A DNA stretch of 57,379 nt, from contig NZ_QLLT01000038.1 of the NCBI RefSeq assembly GCF_003259315.1, positions 1 to 57,379 on the forward strand, read 5' to 3'. The translations under genes were made by a program, and so were the position numbers. The stretch comes from Kitasatospora sp. SolWspMP-SS2h (GTDB taxonomy: Bacteria > Actinomycetota > Actinomycetes > Streptomycetales > Streptomycetaceae). The notes beneath the pieces are model-generated. The model made no database searches. It was not told the DNA's origin and saw only the letters and a list, made by a program, of their open reading frames with translations. Positions within the stretch are counted from its first letter, which is position 1; every line of letters starts with the position of its first letter. Shown in pieces: positions 16,778-25,650 of this stretch.

Positions 16778-17904
16778 GGCTTGCCGAGGGCGCCGGCGGC
16801 GTGGCGCTCCGGCGGGAGGTGCGTGTCCGTGGCGGGTTCGCTCGTGCTCCGGCGCCGGATGACGCTCAGCGGGCCGAGTCCCGACAGGCAGCGGGCGAGG
16901 GTGTCGGACAGGGTGGCCGCTGCGGGGCGGTTGAGCGGTCCGGTCAGGGTGATCGTCGCCGCCCGGGCCAGCACGGCCGGGTAGAGGTCAGTGATCGATC
17001 CGACGGGTATGAGCCCGGGGTGGGCCAGCCAGGGGTGGGGGTGCCGGCCGTCGACGAGTAGCACGAGGTCGCTCTCCGCGACGGCGGACCGCACCGCGTC
17101 CCGGGTGTCGGTGGGGCGGTGGCACCACTGGTCCGGGTGCTGCCCGCGCAGCAGCGGGAAGCGGAACCGCAGGATGTCCAGGATCGTGGTGAACTCCTCG
17201 ACCGGGGTGCACGGGCGCTGGACGAAGGACAGCTTCGCCGGGTCGGGTACCTCGACGGTCGTCGCGTGGTCCGCCGAGAGCACCGGCACCACTCCGGGCC
17301 GCCGGGGCAGCGGACGGGGCGGACGCTCGGCCCAGGCGCCCCGTCCGCTCCCCAGGACGAGCACGGTGTCGCCGCGTTCCAGGTATGAGGTCACGGTGGC
17401 GCCGGTGCGGTCGGCCCGGCACGCGGAGGCGGTCGGGTCATGGTCCTGCTCCCGGGCGGGGACGAGAGTCCCGGGGGCGTGCCGCGGCGGCGAGCAGGCG
17501 GGGGCGGGCACCGGCAGCAGCAGCCGTCTGGTGCGCAACGCATCGCTCCAGCAGCGCAGTTCGGCGGCAGCCGCCTCGACGAGGGCTGGCAGCGCCGGGT
17601 CCGCGACCACGGCCAGGCCGATGACCTGCCCATCCACGTCCAGGTAGGTGGTGGTGAATGCCCGGAGCGCTGCGGGCCGGGCAGCGGCGGCCGGGGCGGG
17701 GGTGGGGGCGGCCGGGGTCAGCGGGCCGGGCCAGGGGGCCAGCCGTACCGGCACGCCGCGCCGGGCGAGCCCGGCGGCCAACAGCGGTGCGGCCGGGCAA
17801 CGCACGGCGCCCCGCACCGGGTGGGTGAACCCGGTCGGCACCGTCACCTCGGGGGCGGGCAGCCCGGCCACGTCGAACGCCTCGGTCAGTCGGGTCCTGT
17901 TCAT
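16774..17904 (-). CDS. IspH (LytB)-like protein, paralogue 1
   Basis: The 376-residue protein resembles 4-hydroxy-3-methylbut-2-enyl diphosphate reductase in its C-terminal half: RPCTPVEEFTTILDILRFRF matches the QTTLSxDDxxxI...RFP region, and HPDQWCHRPTDTRDAVRSAV matches DICYATxNRQxAVR. Cys36 (RGAVRCPAAPLLAA), Cys137 and Cys261 could bind a 4Fe-4S cluster, and the paralogue at 33454 conserves all three. The classical PRGxCAGV start is absent, so it is a divergent member and may not be a MEP-pathway enzyme. It is the first gene of an operon with the TPR regulator. ATG at 17904. Confidence 0.7.
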   Translation of the reverse strand: MNRTRLTEAFDVAGLPAPEVTVPTGFTHPVRGAVRCPAAPLLAAGLARRGVPVRLAPWPGPLTPAAPTPAPAAAARPAALRAFTTTYLDVDGQVIGLAVVADPALPALVEAAAAELRCWSDALRTRRLLLPVPAPACSPPRHAPGTLVPAREQDHDPTASACRADRTGATVTSYLERGDTVLVLGSGRGAWAERPPRPLPRRPGVVPVLSADHATTVEVPDPAKLSFVQRPCTPVEEFTTILDILRFRFPLLRGQHPDQWCHRPTDTRDAVRSAVAESDLVLLVDGRHPHPWLAHPGLIPVGSITDLYPAVLARAATITLTGPLNRPAAATLSDTLARCLSGLGPLSVIRRRSTSEPATDTHLPPERHAAGALGKP

Positions 17905-18197
17905 CGGAGCGGATCACGCTTCCTTCCATGGGCCAGGTGGCGGGGTACCGCGTGGGCCGGACGCGCGCGGTTGTTTCGTCGCCGCCGCCGCGAACGGGTT
18001 GCCCCGCCACCCTTCCGGGCGAGCGCGCAGGCTGCCGCTTCACGCCCCCGGCACGAACGACCCACTCACGGCGCCCAGCGCGGGTCACGGCCCTCGCGGC
18101 ACACCAGATCGTCGACCGTGCCGGCCTCTTACCCCTGGGAGCCCCCCGACCCGGCCGACGAGGGAAGAGGGGGAGGGTGATGGGCGGCGGCGCCCGG

Positions 18198-18400
18198 GCT
18201 TCGGCGGCGCTGCGCTGTGCTGTTCTTCTTCCTCCTCGACCGGGCGGCCGGGGCCGGTGACCGGGCGGGGCCCGGGTCACCTGGCAGGTCGACGGGCCCG
18301 GCCCCCACTGCCTGCCGGAGGCTGTCACCAACCCCTGTCGCGCCCTTTGAGCTGCACCAACCCCCTCGGCCTCCTGCTCGCTGCCCATCGCGACAACCAC
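18198..18400 (+). repeat. 200-bp dispersed repeat X, copy 1
   Basis: Starts near GGCGCTGCGCTGTGCTGTTC and includes GGGCGGCCGG, GGTGACCGGGCGGGGCCCGG, CCCACTGCCTGCCGGAGGCT and CACCAACCCCTG. The same blocks in the same order occur at 46878-47117, which has an extra insert of about 45 bases near its right end. The minus-strand frame VGDSLRQAVGAGPVD is kept in both, so a decayed gene is possible. The rest of 17905-18197 shows nothing recognisable. Confidence 0.7.
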
Positions 18401-18574
18401 CCCGGCGCAGCCTTCGCCCACACCCGCTCGCACCTGCCCGCAAGATCGGGGCCCCCACCGGCTAGGGTCCATCCACCGGGGTGCCGCGAAGTGCGTCAAC
18501 GTACTCCGGTTTGGCGCTCCGGTCTGGCGCCCACCGGGGGAGCGCCGGACCGGAGCGCATGCACCACCGTGTAC

Positions 18575-18726
18575 CGGTCATACGGGCGGTGCGGAACCCC
18601 GCGCCGCGCCCCAACCGAGTCGGTGTGCGAGATCCTCCAGGTGCGGGTTCCGCGCAGACGCCGCCCCTGCGGTGAACGGCCGCGCTTCGAGCACGCGGCC
18701 GGGGCAGATCCCCAGGGGCGGCGTCT
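18575..18726 (+). repeat. structured nested-hairpin repeat Y, copy 1
   Basis: Three perfect stems can form. Stem A is 18591-18599 with 18645-18653 (GCGGAACCC/GGGTTCCGC). Outer stem B is 18657-18668 with 18714-18725 (12 bp). Inner stem C is 18677-18684 with 18694-18701 (CGGCCGCG/CGCGGCCG) inside B. Copy 2 at 48451-48597 keeps all three, with a C-to-T change in B that leaves a G-U pair. That suggests selection on RNA structure or on DNA cruciform shape. No protein is plausible here. Confidence 0.65.
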
Positions 18727-18944
18727 GCGCGCGCACCCGCAGTACCGAAGGCACCGGGTGAGCCGAAGACGCGGGCCGTAGGCCGGCGGGTGCGCGGATC
18801 GCCGGCTGGCGGTATGCAGGTCCCGATGTCGCCGCTCGTTTTTCCCCCCCGGGGGTGGCAGGGGGCGGCTGGGCCTGTTCCTTGGGGCGGGGTGTGTGTG
18901 CCTGTCCGGGTGTGCTTGTCTGGATCGGGGGAAGGCAGGCGGGC

Positions 18945-19315
18945 GTGCGTCCTGACATCCCTCACCGGCCGGACTGCGGCTGCACTCTGCGTGTCACGGT
19001 CTTGGATCCGGCCGCTTGCGTGCGGATGGTGCGCGTGGCGGGCGACCTCGACTTCGACAGCGCCCCCCGGCTACAACAGGCGCTGGCTGCGCCCGCCGAC
19101 CCGGGCGTGGGCACGCTCGTGCTGGAGCTGTCGGGGCTGACGTTGTGCGACTCGGTGGGCCTGCAGCTTCTGATCACCGCCTGCCTGGCCGCCGGCACCA
19201 GCACCACCCCCGCGGAACTGGCCGCACCCCCGCCCACCTGCGCCATCTCATCCATCTCAGCGGCCTGGACCGGCTGTTCACCTTCCACGACACCGTCCCC
19301 GGCACGACCACCTGA
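18945..19315 (+). pseudogene. STAS-domain anti-sigma antagonist with a frameshift
   Basis: GTG at 18945 starts a STAS protein (MVRVAGDLDFDSAPRLQQAL, LVLELSGLTLCDSVGLQLLI; phospho-site S of CDSVG). After ELAAPP the frame is lost at the C5 run 19228-19232. Dropping one C gives AHLRHLIHLSGLDRLFTFHD and the natural end VPGTTT at 19315, the expected last helix. The gene is either inactive or misassembled. This is a SpoIIAA/RsbV-type STAS, a different branch from the RsbS-like gene at 12040. Confidence 0.7.
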
Positions 19316-19488
19316 CACCATTCGGCGGCGGGTGGCTTGGTGGTGGTGGGAATGGGGGTGTTGTCGGAGGGTGTGTGGTGAGGGGGTGTCATTTTGCGTT
19401 GCCGGTAGGGCCCTTGCTTTGCGTGGCGGGGGGTAGCCGTGGGTGACTGGCGCGTACGGGTCGCGCTGGACGTCTTCGGAGGTACTCA

Positions 19489-20118
19489 GTGCCGCACAAC
19501 TCGCGCTCGCGCCTGACCGTCTTCGCCACCGTCACCGCCCTCTCGCTCGGCCTCGCCGCCACGACGGCGGCACCCGCCTCGGCGAAGCCCGCGGCGCCCG
19601 CCGCCAAGAGCGCCGCGCCCGCTCCGGTCGCCTCGGTGGACCTCTCCCGCTACCTGGGGTCCTGGTACCAGGTGGCGGCCAAGCCCGCCCTGTACGAGAT
19701 CCAGTGCAAGAAGAACTCCACCGCCCGCTACGCCCTCACCGCCACCGGGAGCGTCTCGGTCACCAACAGCTGCTCGACCTGGCTGGGCAGCTCCAGCACC
19801 GTCAAGGGCGACGCGAAGGCCCTCGACGCCACCAACGCCCGCCTCAACGTCTCCTTCCTCGGAACCGGAACCTCCTGGCTGCACACCGCCCAGGCCAACT
19901 ACATCGTCATCGGCCTGGCCGACGACTACCGCTGGGCCGTGGTGACCGACTCCGACCGCGCCAGCGGCTTCGTGCTCTCCCGCACTCCCGCCCTGGCGCC
20001 CGCCGACACCACCGCGGCGCAGAGCGCCCTCACCCGCGCAGGCATCGACCCCTGCGCCATCCGCTACACCCCCCAGGACGGCGGCAACACCACCACCGCC
20101 CCCTTCTGCACCCGATAG
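19489..20118 (+). CDS. secreted lipocalin-like protein
   Basis: GTG at 19489 lies after CGGAGG. A signal peptide (LTVFATVTALSLGLAATTAA, cleavage near ASA) and a short linker lead to a lipocalin barrel. YLGSWYQVAAKP contains the GxW motif, then IQCKKNSTARYAL, NYIVIGLADDYRWAVVTDSD and a late Cys pair (DPCAIRY, PFCTR). It belongs to the bacterial lipocalin (Blc-type) group that binds small hydrophobic ligands, here outside the cell. The length of 209 residues is normal. It is monocistronic. Confidence 0.82.
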   Translation: MPHNSRSRLTVFATVTALSLGLAATTAAPASAKPAAPAAKSAAPAPVASVDLSRYLGSWYQVAAKPALYEIQCKKNSTARYALTATGSVSVTNSCSTWLGSSSTVKGDAKALDATNARLNVSFLGTGTSWLHTAQANYIVIGLADDYRWAVVTDSDRASGFVLSRTPALAPADTTAAQSALTRAGIDPCAIRYTPQDGGNTTTAPFCTR

Positions 20119-20277
20119 ATCCTTTCGATCCCCGTTTACAGGGTTGCATCCGTCCCAATGCGCCCCTACCCGCCTGCGGAACGCGGCCGGAGGGTAGAGG
20201 GGCACGGCGACCCCGCACCCCCGAAGGGCCCGCCGGAGTCTGCGGCGGGCCCTTCGCGTCCTTGGGCTGACATGCGG

Positions 20278-20838
20278 TCAGGTCCCTTGCCCGGAGCGCA
20301 CGGCGGCCTCCAGGGCGCCCGCCAGGGCCTCCAGTTCGGGCGGGCAGTAGCCCAGGACGCTGGCGGGCATGGCGGTGGCGGCCGCGCACACCGCGAGCAG
20401 TGCGACCCATTCGGGCCAGGTGAGTTCCGGCAGGCTCTGGCTGGCCTGGTCCGGGTGGGCGGCGGGGTCGTAGGCGGTGCCGATGACCGAGGAGGCCAGT
20501 AGCCAGGAGCGGTGCAGGTCGTCCAGGGCTTGGCCGTCGCCGCCCGGGACGATCGCCGCGGACGTGGCGACCCCGATTGCCTCGGCGGCGTTCAGCAGCG
20601 CTCGGCTGTGTGCGGGCCTGATCTGGTGCGCGGCCAGCTCCCGCACCCAGGCGGCCGCCTCCTGCCCGGCCTCCCGGGCCAGTGTCAACGCGCGCTGCTC
20701 GCGTTCGTCCATCTCGTACGGCGCGGCCTGGTGGCCGATCCGGGGGGTCTGCTGCTCTTCCTCGTCCGGGTAGGCGTCGTCCGGGTAGGGGTCGAAGCGG
20801 GGCGGCGGGAAGCGCAGGGAGTCGTAGAGGGGGTCCAT
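20278..20838 (-). CDS. MDPLYDS-family hypothetical protein, intact copy
   Basis: The 186-residue protein starts MDPLYDSLRFPPPRFDPYPD after a GGAGGGG site. A charged helix follows (DEREQRALTLAREAGQEAAA), then PGGDGQALDDLHRSWLLASS and a hydrophobic WVALLAVCAAATAMPASVLG before CPPELEALAGALEAAV. A paralogue with about two-thirds identity by eye is at 47222-47780. The function is unknown. In both places the gene lies near repeats X and Y, so these parts seem to have been duplicated together. Confidence 0.65.
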   Translation of the reverse strand: MDPLYDSLRFPPPRFDPYPDDAYPDEEEQQTPRIGHQAAPYEMDEREQRALTLAREAGQEAAAWVRELAAHQIRPAHSRALLNAAEAIGVATSAAIVPGGDGQALDDLHRSWLLASSVIGTAYDPAAHPDQASQSLPELTWPEWVALLAVCAAATAMPASVLGYCPPELEALAGALEAAVRSGQGT

Positions 20839-20934
20839 GCCCCTCCAACCCCCGCGCCGGGGCCCGCGTCACGGCCCGCCCGACGGAGTGTCGTGACCCG
20901 CTTGTGGAAGTCACGCGGGTCCAACCCGGTGAAC

Positions 20935-21105
20935 GGGCCTATCCACAAGGAGCCTTCCCGCCGGATCGTGGACAGCGGGGCTCGCAGGGTGGTCATCGAC
21001 ATCACCGACTTCAACTACGTCGACATCTTCGTCGCGGGCCGCCTCTCGGTGATCGCCACCGCCGTGGCCCTGCTCGGCACCCGACCTGCCCGTACCGGCA
21101 TTCGA
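20935..21105 (+). pseudogene. RsbS-like STAS fragment
   Basis: The frame reads RRIVDSGARRVVIDITDFNY and VDIFVAGRLSVIATAVALLG, then TRPARTGI, matching residues 45-95 of the STAS protein at 12040. Both the N-terminal strand and the C-terminal helix are absent. It has no start and merges into unrelated sequence at about 21105. Confidence 0.65.
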
Positions 21106-21446
21106 AACCGGAAGGCTTCGCCGGTTGGTGCCCTCTGGGGGGACGGCGCGCTCGATCCGGGCTCGAAGGTCGGATGGCGCCAGCCCGGGTGGAGTAGGGG
21201 CGGAAACGCAGGTAAGTGCTCAGCCGGGTTCTGACGGCTCGAACCTCGCAGGTGATGTGGTCACCCGGGATCAGGTGGACGCCCGGCGCTGCGACCGGGA
21301 CATCGTCACCGCTGAAGGTCCCTGCGAGGACGGCAGCCCCATCGGAAGGGAAGGACCGACCTCGCCGTGACGACAGACAGGGCCGACCGACGTATCCGCC
21401 GACCGAAATCACACCTTTCGAAGATTTTCGACGCCAATATAGCGAC
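21106..21446. other. gap with a possible minus-strand remnant
   Basis: Between about 21350 and 21225 the minus strand reads a coding-like stretch (DGAAVLAGTFSGDDVPVAAP, GVHLIPGDHITCEVRAVRT) without start or recognisable family. The rest shows nothing. The promoter of the gene at 21447 would lie in the AT-richer part at 21405-21446. Confidence 0.3.
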
Positions 21447-21979
21447 ATGTCCGAGATTCGAGCCCCTAGTCGCCGTCTATCCGCCGCCTCAGCGGCCTTA
21501 GCGCTCGCGAGCGTCCTGCTGATCGCGGCGGCCCCGTGCGCCGATCGCGCCGTGCCGCCGGCGGGGGCGACGACTTCCGTGGTGACGGTGCGCACCGGCG
21601 GGGACCGTACGGCCTGGCGGTCACCGCGAAGGACGCCGGTACCGTCTACTGGACCATCACGGGCGCGTCCAACACCGCCCCGGCCGCCGGGGGCGAGCAC
21701 CTGGCCGAGCAGCCGGCACCCGATCTGCCCGGCTGGGGGAAGGTCGCGACCGGGGAGATCGAGCAGGCCCTGCTGAGCGCGCTCGCCGCCAGCTCCGCCA
21801 GGGACACCGTCGTCCGTGCCGAGCGGTACAGCACCAGGCTGGCCCTGCCCGGCTTCCGGTACGGCCTGACGGTCGACTGCGCGGACGGATGGAGGCTTTT
21901 CGCCACGTGCGTAGGCACCGCCCGCAAGGGCGAACGCCTCGCCGAGCACCGGCACTACAAGCCCGACGAGGCGGTGTAG
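21447..21979 (+). pseudogene. secreted or lipoprotein-like protein with a frameshift
   Basis: ATG at 21447 begins MSEIRAPSRRLSAASAALAL with a signal peptide ending near AAAPCAD, where the Cys may be a lipobox-like site. After VVTVRTGG the frame breaks in the G run at 21600-21603. Adding one base gives GPYGLAVTAKDAGTVYWTIT, then EIEQALLSALAASSARDTVV and YGLTVDCADGWRLFATCVGT to the stop at 21979. The joined product of about 177 residues is not a family I recognise. Confidence 0.55.
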
Positions 21980-22056
21980 GGCGCGGGTTCGGTCTGGGGC
22001 GCGACTGACGCGAAATGGCGGTGCTTGAATTGGTGACGGCAGGTCAGACTGTGCGC

Positions 22057-22215
22057 ATGAACCCCGATCGTCGCCCGCTGGGGCTGACCTTCTCCGAGCC
22101 CGCCGTCGACCAGGTGCTGCCGGCCGACGCGCGCCCGCTCCTGCCGCCCGAGCAGAACTCGCCGTTCCTGGAGCCTGACACCGCCCTGGCCGCCCCCTCG
22201 GCTGCGGGAGGCTGA
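22057..22215 (+). CDS. possible small protein, 52 residues
   Basis: The frame reads MNPDRRPLGLTFSEPAVDQV and then LPADARPLLPPEQNSPFLEP, acidic and Pro-rich. It is followed by a strong hairpin, which supports a transcribed unit. The N-terminal PLGLTF...P pattern recalls ATP-grasp-modified RiPP precursors, but no modifying enzyme is near, so that is only a thought. The ribosome binding site is weak. Confidence 0.35.
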   Translation: MNPDRRPLGLTFSEPAVDQVLPADARPLLPPEQNSPFLEPDTALAAPSAAGG

Positions 22216-22271
22216 TCCGCCCGCGCAGACCCTGCGTGCCGCCCGCCGCGCAGCGCGCGGCTCTTCTCAGT

Positions 22272-22305
22272 CGGCCCCGGTACCGCTGCCCCGGTACCGG
22301 GGCCG
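22272..22305. terminator. terminator hairpin
   Basis: Arms CGGCCCCGGTACC (22272-22284) and GGTACCGGGGCCG (22293-22305) are exact complements around an 8-base loop, 57 bases after the small gene's stop. Confidence 0.6.
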
Positions 22306-22489
22306 AGTCATGTCCGCGTGCGTCAACAGCGCCGGGCCGAAGTCGTTTCGCGCGCTCGGTCCTGCGGTCCGTGAACTCTTCGTGCTCCAAGGGGTGTGAG
22401 TGCCCACCTCTCGCGAAGGAGGGCGCCGTGACGTCCGTGTAGGCGGCCGGACCGACGTCGGCAGCGGACGCGCTCAGGAAGCGCCCACC

Positions 22490-22579
22490 CTGAGTGAGGT
22501 CATAGTGCGGTGCATGTGCGATCAATAATGCATATCGAGTGTGGTTATATTTGCTACCTTTCTCGTATGGAGGTATGTG
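22490..22579 (+). promoter_or_regulatory. AT-rich promoter/operator of the XRE gene
   Basis: This stretch is far richer in A/T than its surroundings (ATCAATAATGCATATCGAG, GGTTATATTTGCTACC) and ends in TATGGAGGT, the ribosome binding site of the XRE regulator. It is a likely promoter and a possible autoregulatory operator. No exact dyad could be assigned. Confidence 0.4.
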
Positions 22580-22939
22580 ATGCCTGAGATTTTCGCGGCG
22601 GTGGACGTGCTGCTGGCCAAGGCCCGGGACGGCGGGGACCTGCCGGAGCCGGCCGAGCGGGAGCGGCTGCGCAAGGCCGCCGCCCTGACCCAGGTCGAGG
22701 TGGCGGAAGCGCTGGACACCCGGCGGGAGACCTTCGCCCGCTGGGAGGCCGGGACCGCACAGCCCCGGGCCCCCAAGCGCGGCGCGTACGCGCATCTGCT
22801 CGCCGGGCTGGCCGACATCCACGGCACCCGGGGCCCCGACGGCTGGCTCACCTTGGCCCGTCAGGCCCGCCCCCTCGACACCGACACCAGCGCCAGCGCC
22901 ACCACCGGCAGCAAGTCCGAGACCACGAAAAGGGAGTGA
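22580..22939 (+). CDS. XRE-type HTH protein resembling the N terminus of Tap
   Basis: The 119-residue product begins MPEIFAAVDVLLAKARDGGD and has a lambda-repressor HTH (ERLRKAAALTQVEVAEALDT, RRETFARWEAGTAQPRAPKR). The layout (ALL...LPxPAERxRLRxAAxLTQxxVAxAL) is that of the N-terminal domain of Streptomyces telomere-associated protein Tap, from memory of that family, but the rest of Tap is absent. It is probably a small DNA-binding regulator. ATG at 22580 follows GGAGG. The next gene starts seven bases after the stop. Confidence 0.7.
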   Translation: MPEIFAAVDVLLAKARDGGDLPEPAERERLRKAAALTQVEVAEALDTRRETFARWEAGTAQPRAPKRGAYAHLLAGLADIHGTRGPDGWLTLARQARPLDTDTSASATTGSKSETTKRE

Positions 22940-22946
22940 GATCCTG

Positions 22947-24113
22947 ATGGACCGCCAGACGTACACCGCCGCTCTCACCGACCTGCGCGAGCTGCGAGGC
23001 GAGATCACGGCCGCCGAGAAGGCCGTCGCCGCCGCGCAGAAGGAGCTGGACAAGCTCACCCAGCAGCGCGCGCCGGGTGGCCGGGCTGGCGGGGTACGAG
23101 GCCGCCAAGGCCGACGCCATCGCGAAGGCCTCAGGGCTGGCGCTGGCCGACGTGGTGCGAATCGCGCCGCTCCTGGACCCGACCCCCGCCGCCGTCCGCG
23201 CCGCCAAGACCGACGACCAGGCCGCCGTTATCCCGCCCGTCGAGCCCTTGCGGGTCCCGGCCCCGGTGGCCGGGCCCGCGTCGCAGCCGGTCGCCGTGCT
23301 CGTCCCGGCGCTGACCCGCCCGGCCCCTGTCGTCGGGCAGCTGACCCCGGTCATCCCGGTAACCGAGGCGCCGGCTGAGGTCGAGGACCAGGCCGTCATC
23401 GTCGAGCAGCCGATCCCGGCCGCCCCCGGCGCTGTGCCGGCCGTCTCGGCTGCCTCGGTCGCTTTGGTCGCTGTCGCGCCGCGTCCGGTGGTCGAGGCCG
23501 ATCCGCGTGAGCTGCCGGTCCTCCCGGAGGGCCCGGCGGGTGCGCGGTTCGAGGCGGTGACGACCGGCCTGGTGTCCAAGCGTCCGAACTTCGTCCAGCA
23601 GGCGCGCAGCACGGTGTTCCTGGACGCGGCGGCCGGTGACCTGGCGGTGCGCGACCGCGTGGTGCGCCTCGACCTCGGCGCTCGGACGCCGGGAGAGATC
23701 CTGGACACGGTGCTGTCTATCGCGCCGGGCACGGAGCGGATCTACATCACCGCCGGGGCGCCGTGGCACGACGGCTCCGAGCGGTACTCCACGCTCAAGG
23801 ACGCCGTCGCGGCGTGGCTGAACACCCCGTCCGAGCGGTGGACAATGGCGGCTGACTCGGGGCGGGACAAGCTGGCGTGGCATCTTCGTCCACCAGCGCC
23901 AGCCGGTCGGCCGCTACGCCCCCGCCGCCGCCCTGGAGGGGCTGGTGACGGAGGTCCGGTCGATGGGGGAGTGGTTCGACCCGGACGGCGCGGACGTGGC
24001 GACGTGCCGTCAGGCGTTCACGCTGCTGTGGCAGGCGCTGCGCCGGCACTGGGACGACGCGGTCCTGATGGGCTCGCCGTCGCACGCCTCAGCCGAGGCG
24101 ATCACGTCGCTCA
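22947..24113 (+). pseudogene. large unrecognised protein broken by two frameshifts
   Basis: ATG at 22947 after GGAGTGA opens a coiled-coil start (LRGEITAAEKAVAAAQKELD). One extra base near 23070 shifts the frame to AGLAGYEAAKADAIAKASGL, which runs through a Pro/Val-rich linker to EGPAGARFEAVTTGLVSKRP, a structured domain (VLSIAPGTERIYITAGAPWH). A second extra base near 23888 leads to FVHQRQPVGRYAPAAALEGL and CRQAFTLLWQALRRHWDDAV. Sense is lost at about 24113. Co-transcribed with the XRE gene; plasmid-type replication or partition modules are the likeliest source, but no family is certain. Confidence 0.5.
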
Positions 24114-24434
24114 TCAGGTGCTCTTCCTTGATCGGGAGATACACCGGTCACCGTACAGACCCACCCGGACCGCGCGGGCATCAGGCTGCCCGGTGCGGTC
24201 GCGCGGCACCGCCGAACCGCAACGCAAGGAGCCCGTCCGGTACCGATCGAGGTGGGTGTGGGCTGTCTTCAAGGGAGGGGCTGACGACCGCGCGGCCTGA
24301 GCGAGTCGGAGCCTGCGAAGTGGTCTGCGCCCCGCCGGCCGTAGGGCGCACCGGCAGGTTCCGCTGCCCTGCCCCGCCGGTTGTCGCGGCGGAGCGGGCG
24401 GAGGATGTTCAGCACGGCTTGCGGCAGAGGGGGT
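24114..24434. other. short gap, nothing recognised
   Basis: Sequence between the end of the broken gene and the stop of the leftward secreted-protein gene. No coding frame of good composition and no repeat seen. Confidence 0.4.
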
Positions 24435-24947
24435 TCACCGGCCGAGGACGGTGAGGGTGACGGCGCCGGAGTTGGAGGGCAGCCCGGTGGTGGCACAGGC
24501 AGTGAGGGTGGTCGAGAGGTAGGTGGCGACCCGGACCACGGAGCTGCCGGTGAGCTTGCCGGAGGTGACGGTGCCGGTCGAGTTGACGACGACCTCGCCG
24601 TTGGCGTCGGTCACGTTGCTGCTGATCTGGACCGTGCTGGTCTCACCCGTGTTCCAGGTGATTTTGGTGGTGGAGGTGGAGGGTCTGAGCAGGGACGAGC
24701 AGGACGCGGCCGGGGAGAAGAAGCGGCTGAACGCGTCGCCGTAGGTGAGCTCGGGGTTGGTGACGGAGGTGCAGGAGCCGTAGTGGCTGGTGATCGTGGT
24801 GGTGGTCGGCTTCGCCGTGTTGGTCAGCGGCGGGCTGAACGCCTGGTTCGCCGTGCCGACCAGACAGGACACCTGGACGGGCGTGGCGCTCGCGTTGCCG
24901 GTCGGCAGCACGAGGAACAGGAAGGCGGTGGCCGTGGCCACGAGCAC
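24435..24947 (-). CDS. secreted protein, paralogue 2 of 3
   Basis: The mature part is a paralogue of 10072-10614: VQVSCLVGTANQAFSPPLTN, a central SCTSVTNPELTYGD, SPAASCSSLL, VTSGKLTGSSVVRVATYLST and a final TACATTGLPSN. Signal core VATATAFLFLVLPTGNASA. The start is unclear. GTG at 24947 leaves a very short n-region. An AAGGAG site lies farther upstream, before codons ATC ATT (about 25000), which are not normal starts. A point change in the start codon or a non-canonical start is possible. Confidence 0.65.
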   Translation of the reverse strand: MLVATATAFLFLVLPTGNASATPVQVSCLVGTANQAFSPPLTNTAKPTTTTITSHYGSCTSVTNPELTYGDAFSRFFSPAASCSSLLRPSTSTTKITWNTGETSTVQISSNVTDANGEVVVNSTGTVTSGKLTGSSVVRVATYLSTTLTACATTGLPSNSGAVTLTVLGR

Positions 24948-25650
24948 GGCCAGGAGGCAGCGGTGCCAGGCGGATCCGCAGGTCGGGGAGGGTTCGAGGT
25001 GAATGATGAGGGTCTCCTTGCATGACTGCGTCGGTTTGGAGGGGAGCGGCTCTTTTGCCGGCCTGCGTCAGGCACCGGCAGCACAGTGGGGAGACGGGGG
25101 CCGCACGACCACCCGGGAGCGAGAACCGGGCCGGTCGGCCGCGGTCCAGCCGTGACCGGCTGCGGGGCGGCGGGAAAGGGTTCGGCGGGAGCAGGAGCGG
25201 GAGCGGCGCGTAGGACGGCCGGGTCCCTCGTGGTCGAGGGGGGCCGGATCCGGCGGGGGTGCGGGTGATCTTTCCCCGGGGAGCCGCGGTTGTCCGGATC
25301 GTGGCGCCCAGGGGGTGGTTGCAGCGGTGGGGGCAGCCTCGGCACCGGTCTGCGGGACGGGGCGGTCCGCCGCGTCCGCCCGATCGGGGCCGGTTCAGCA
25401 GGGCGGAGCTTCGCGCCAGGCTTCCGGGCGACGACCGGGGCGGAAAGTCGCCTCTCGGCGGCGTACTCCTCTTCGGGGTGCTGGACGGACTCCGGCCGAC
25501 CGGGACCGCTGCCGGAGGCGGGTGGCAGAGTGATGCCGTCGCGGCGGCCGGGGTCCGGGCGGACAACCGACCTGACTGGCCGGGTGGAGGGGGTGCTGCG
25601 GCCCGCCAGGGGTGGCGGGCCTCAGCTGTTCGTGGGTGTGCTGTGCGGGA
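24948..25650. other. long gap between two leftward secreted-protein genes
   Basis: About 700 bases. The first 70 hold the ribosome binding site and possible extended signal-peptide start of the gene at 24947. The remainder has only low-complexity GC-rich frames on both strands and no clear gene or hairpin. Confidence 0.4.

Noticed and set aside
18575..18726. Replicon telomere
   Set aside because: Streptomyces telomeres also have packed palindromes, but this repeat is internal, occurs twice and lacks the known terminal palindrome sequences.
21011..23059. Very long minus-strand open frame (682 codons)
   Set aside because: It spans several plus-strand genes and non-coding gaps and has shadow-frame composition; long empty frames are common at this G+C content.
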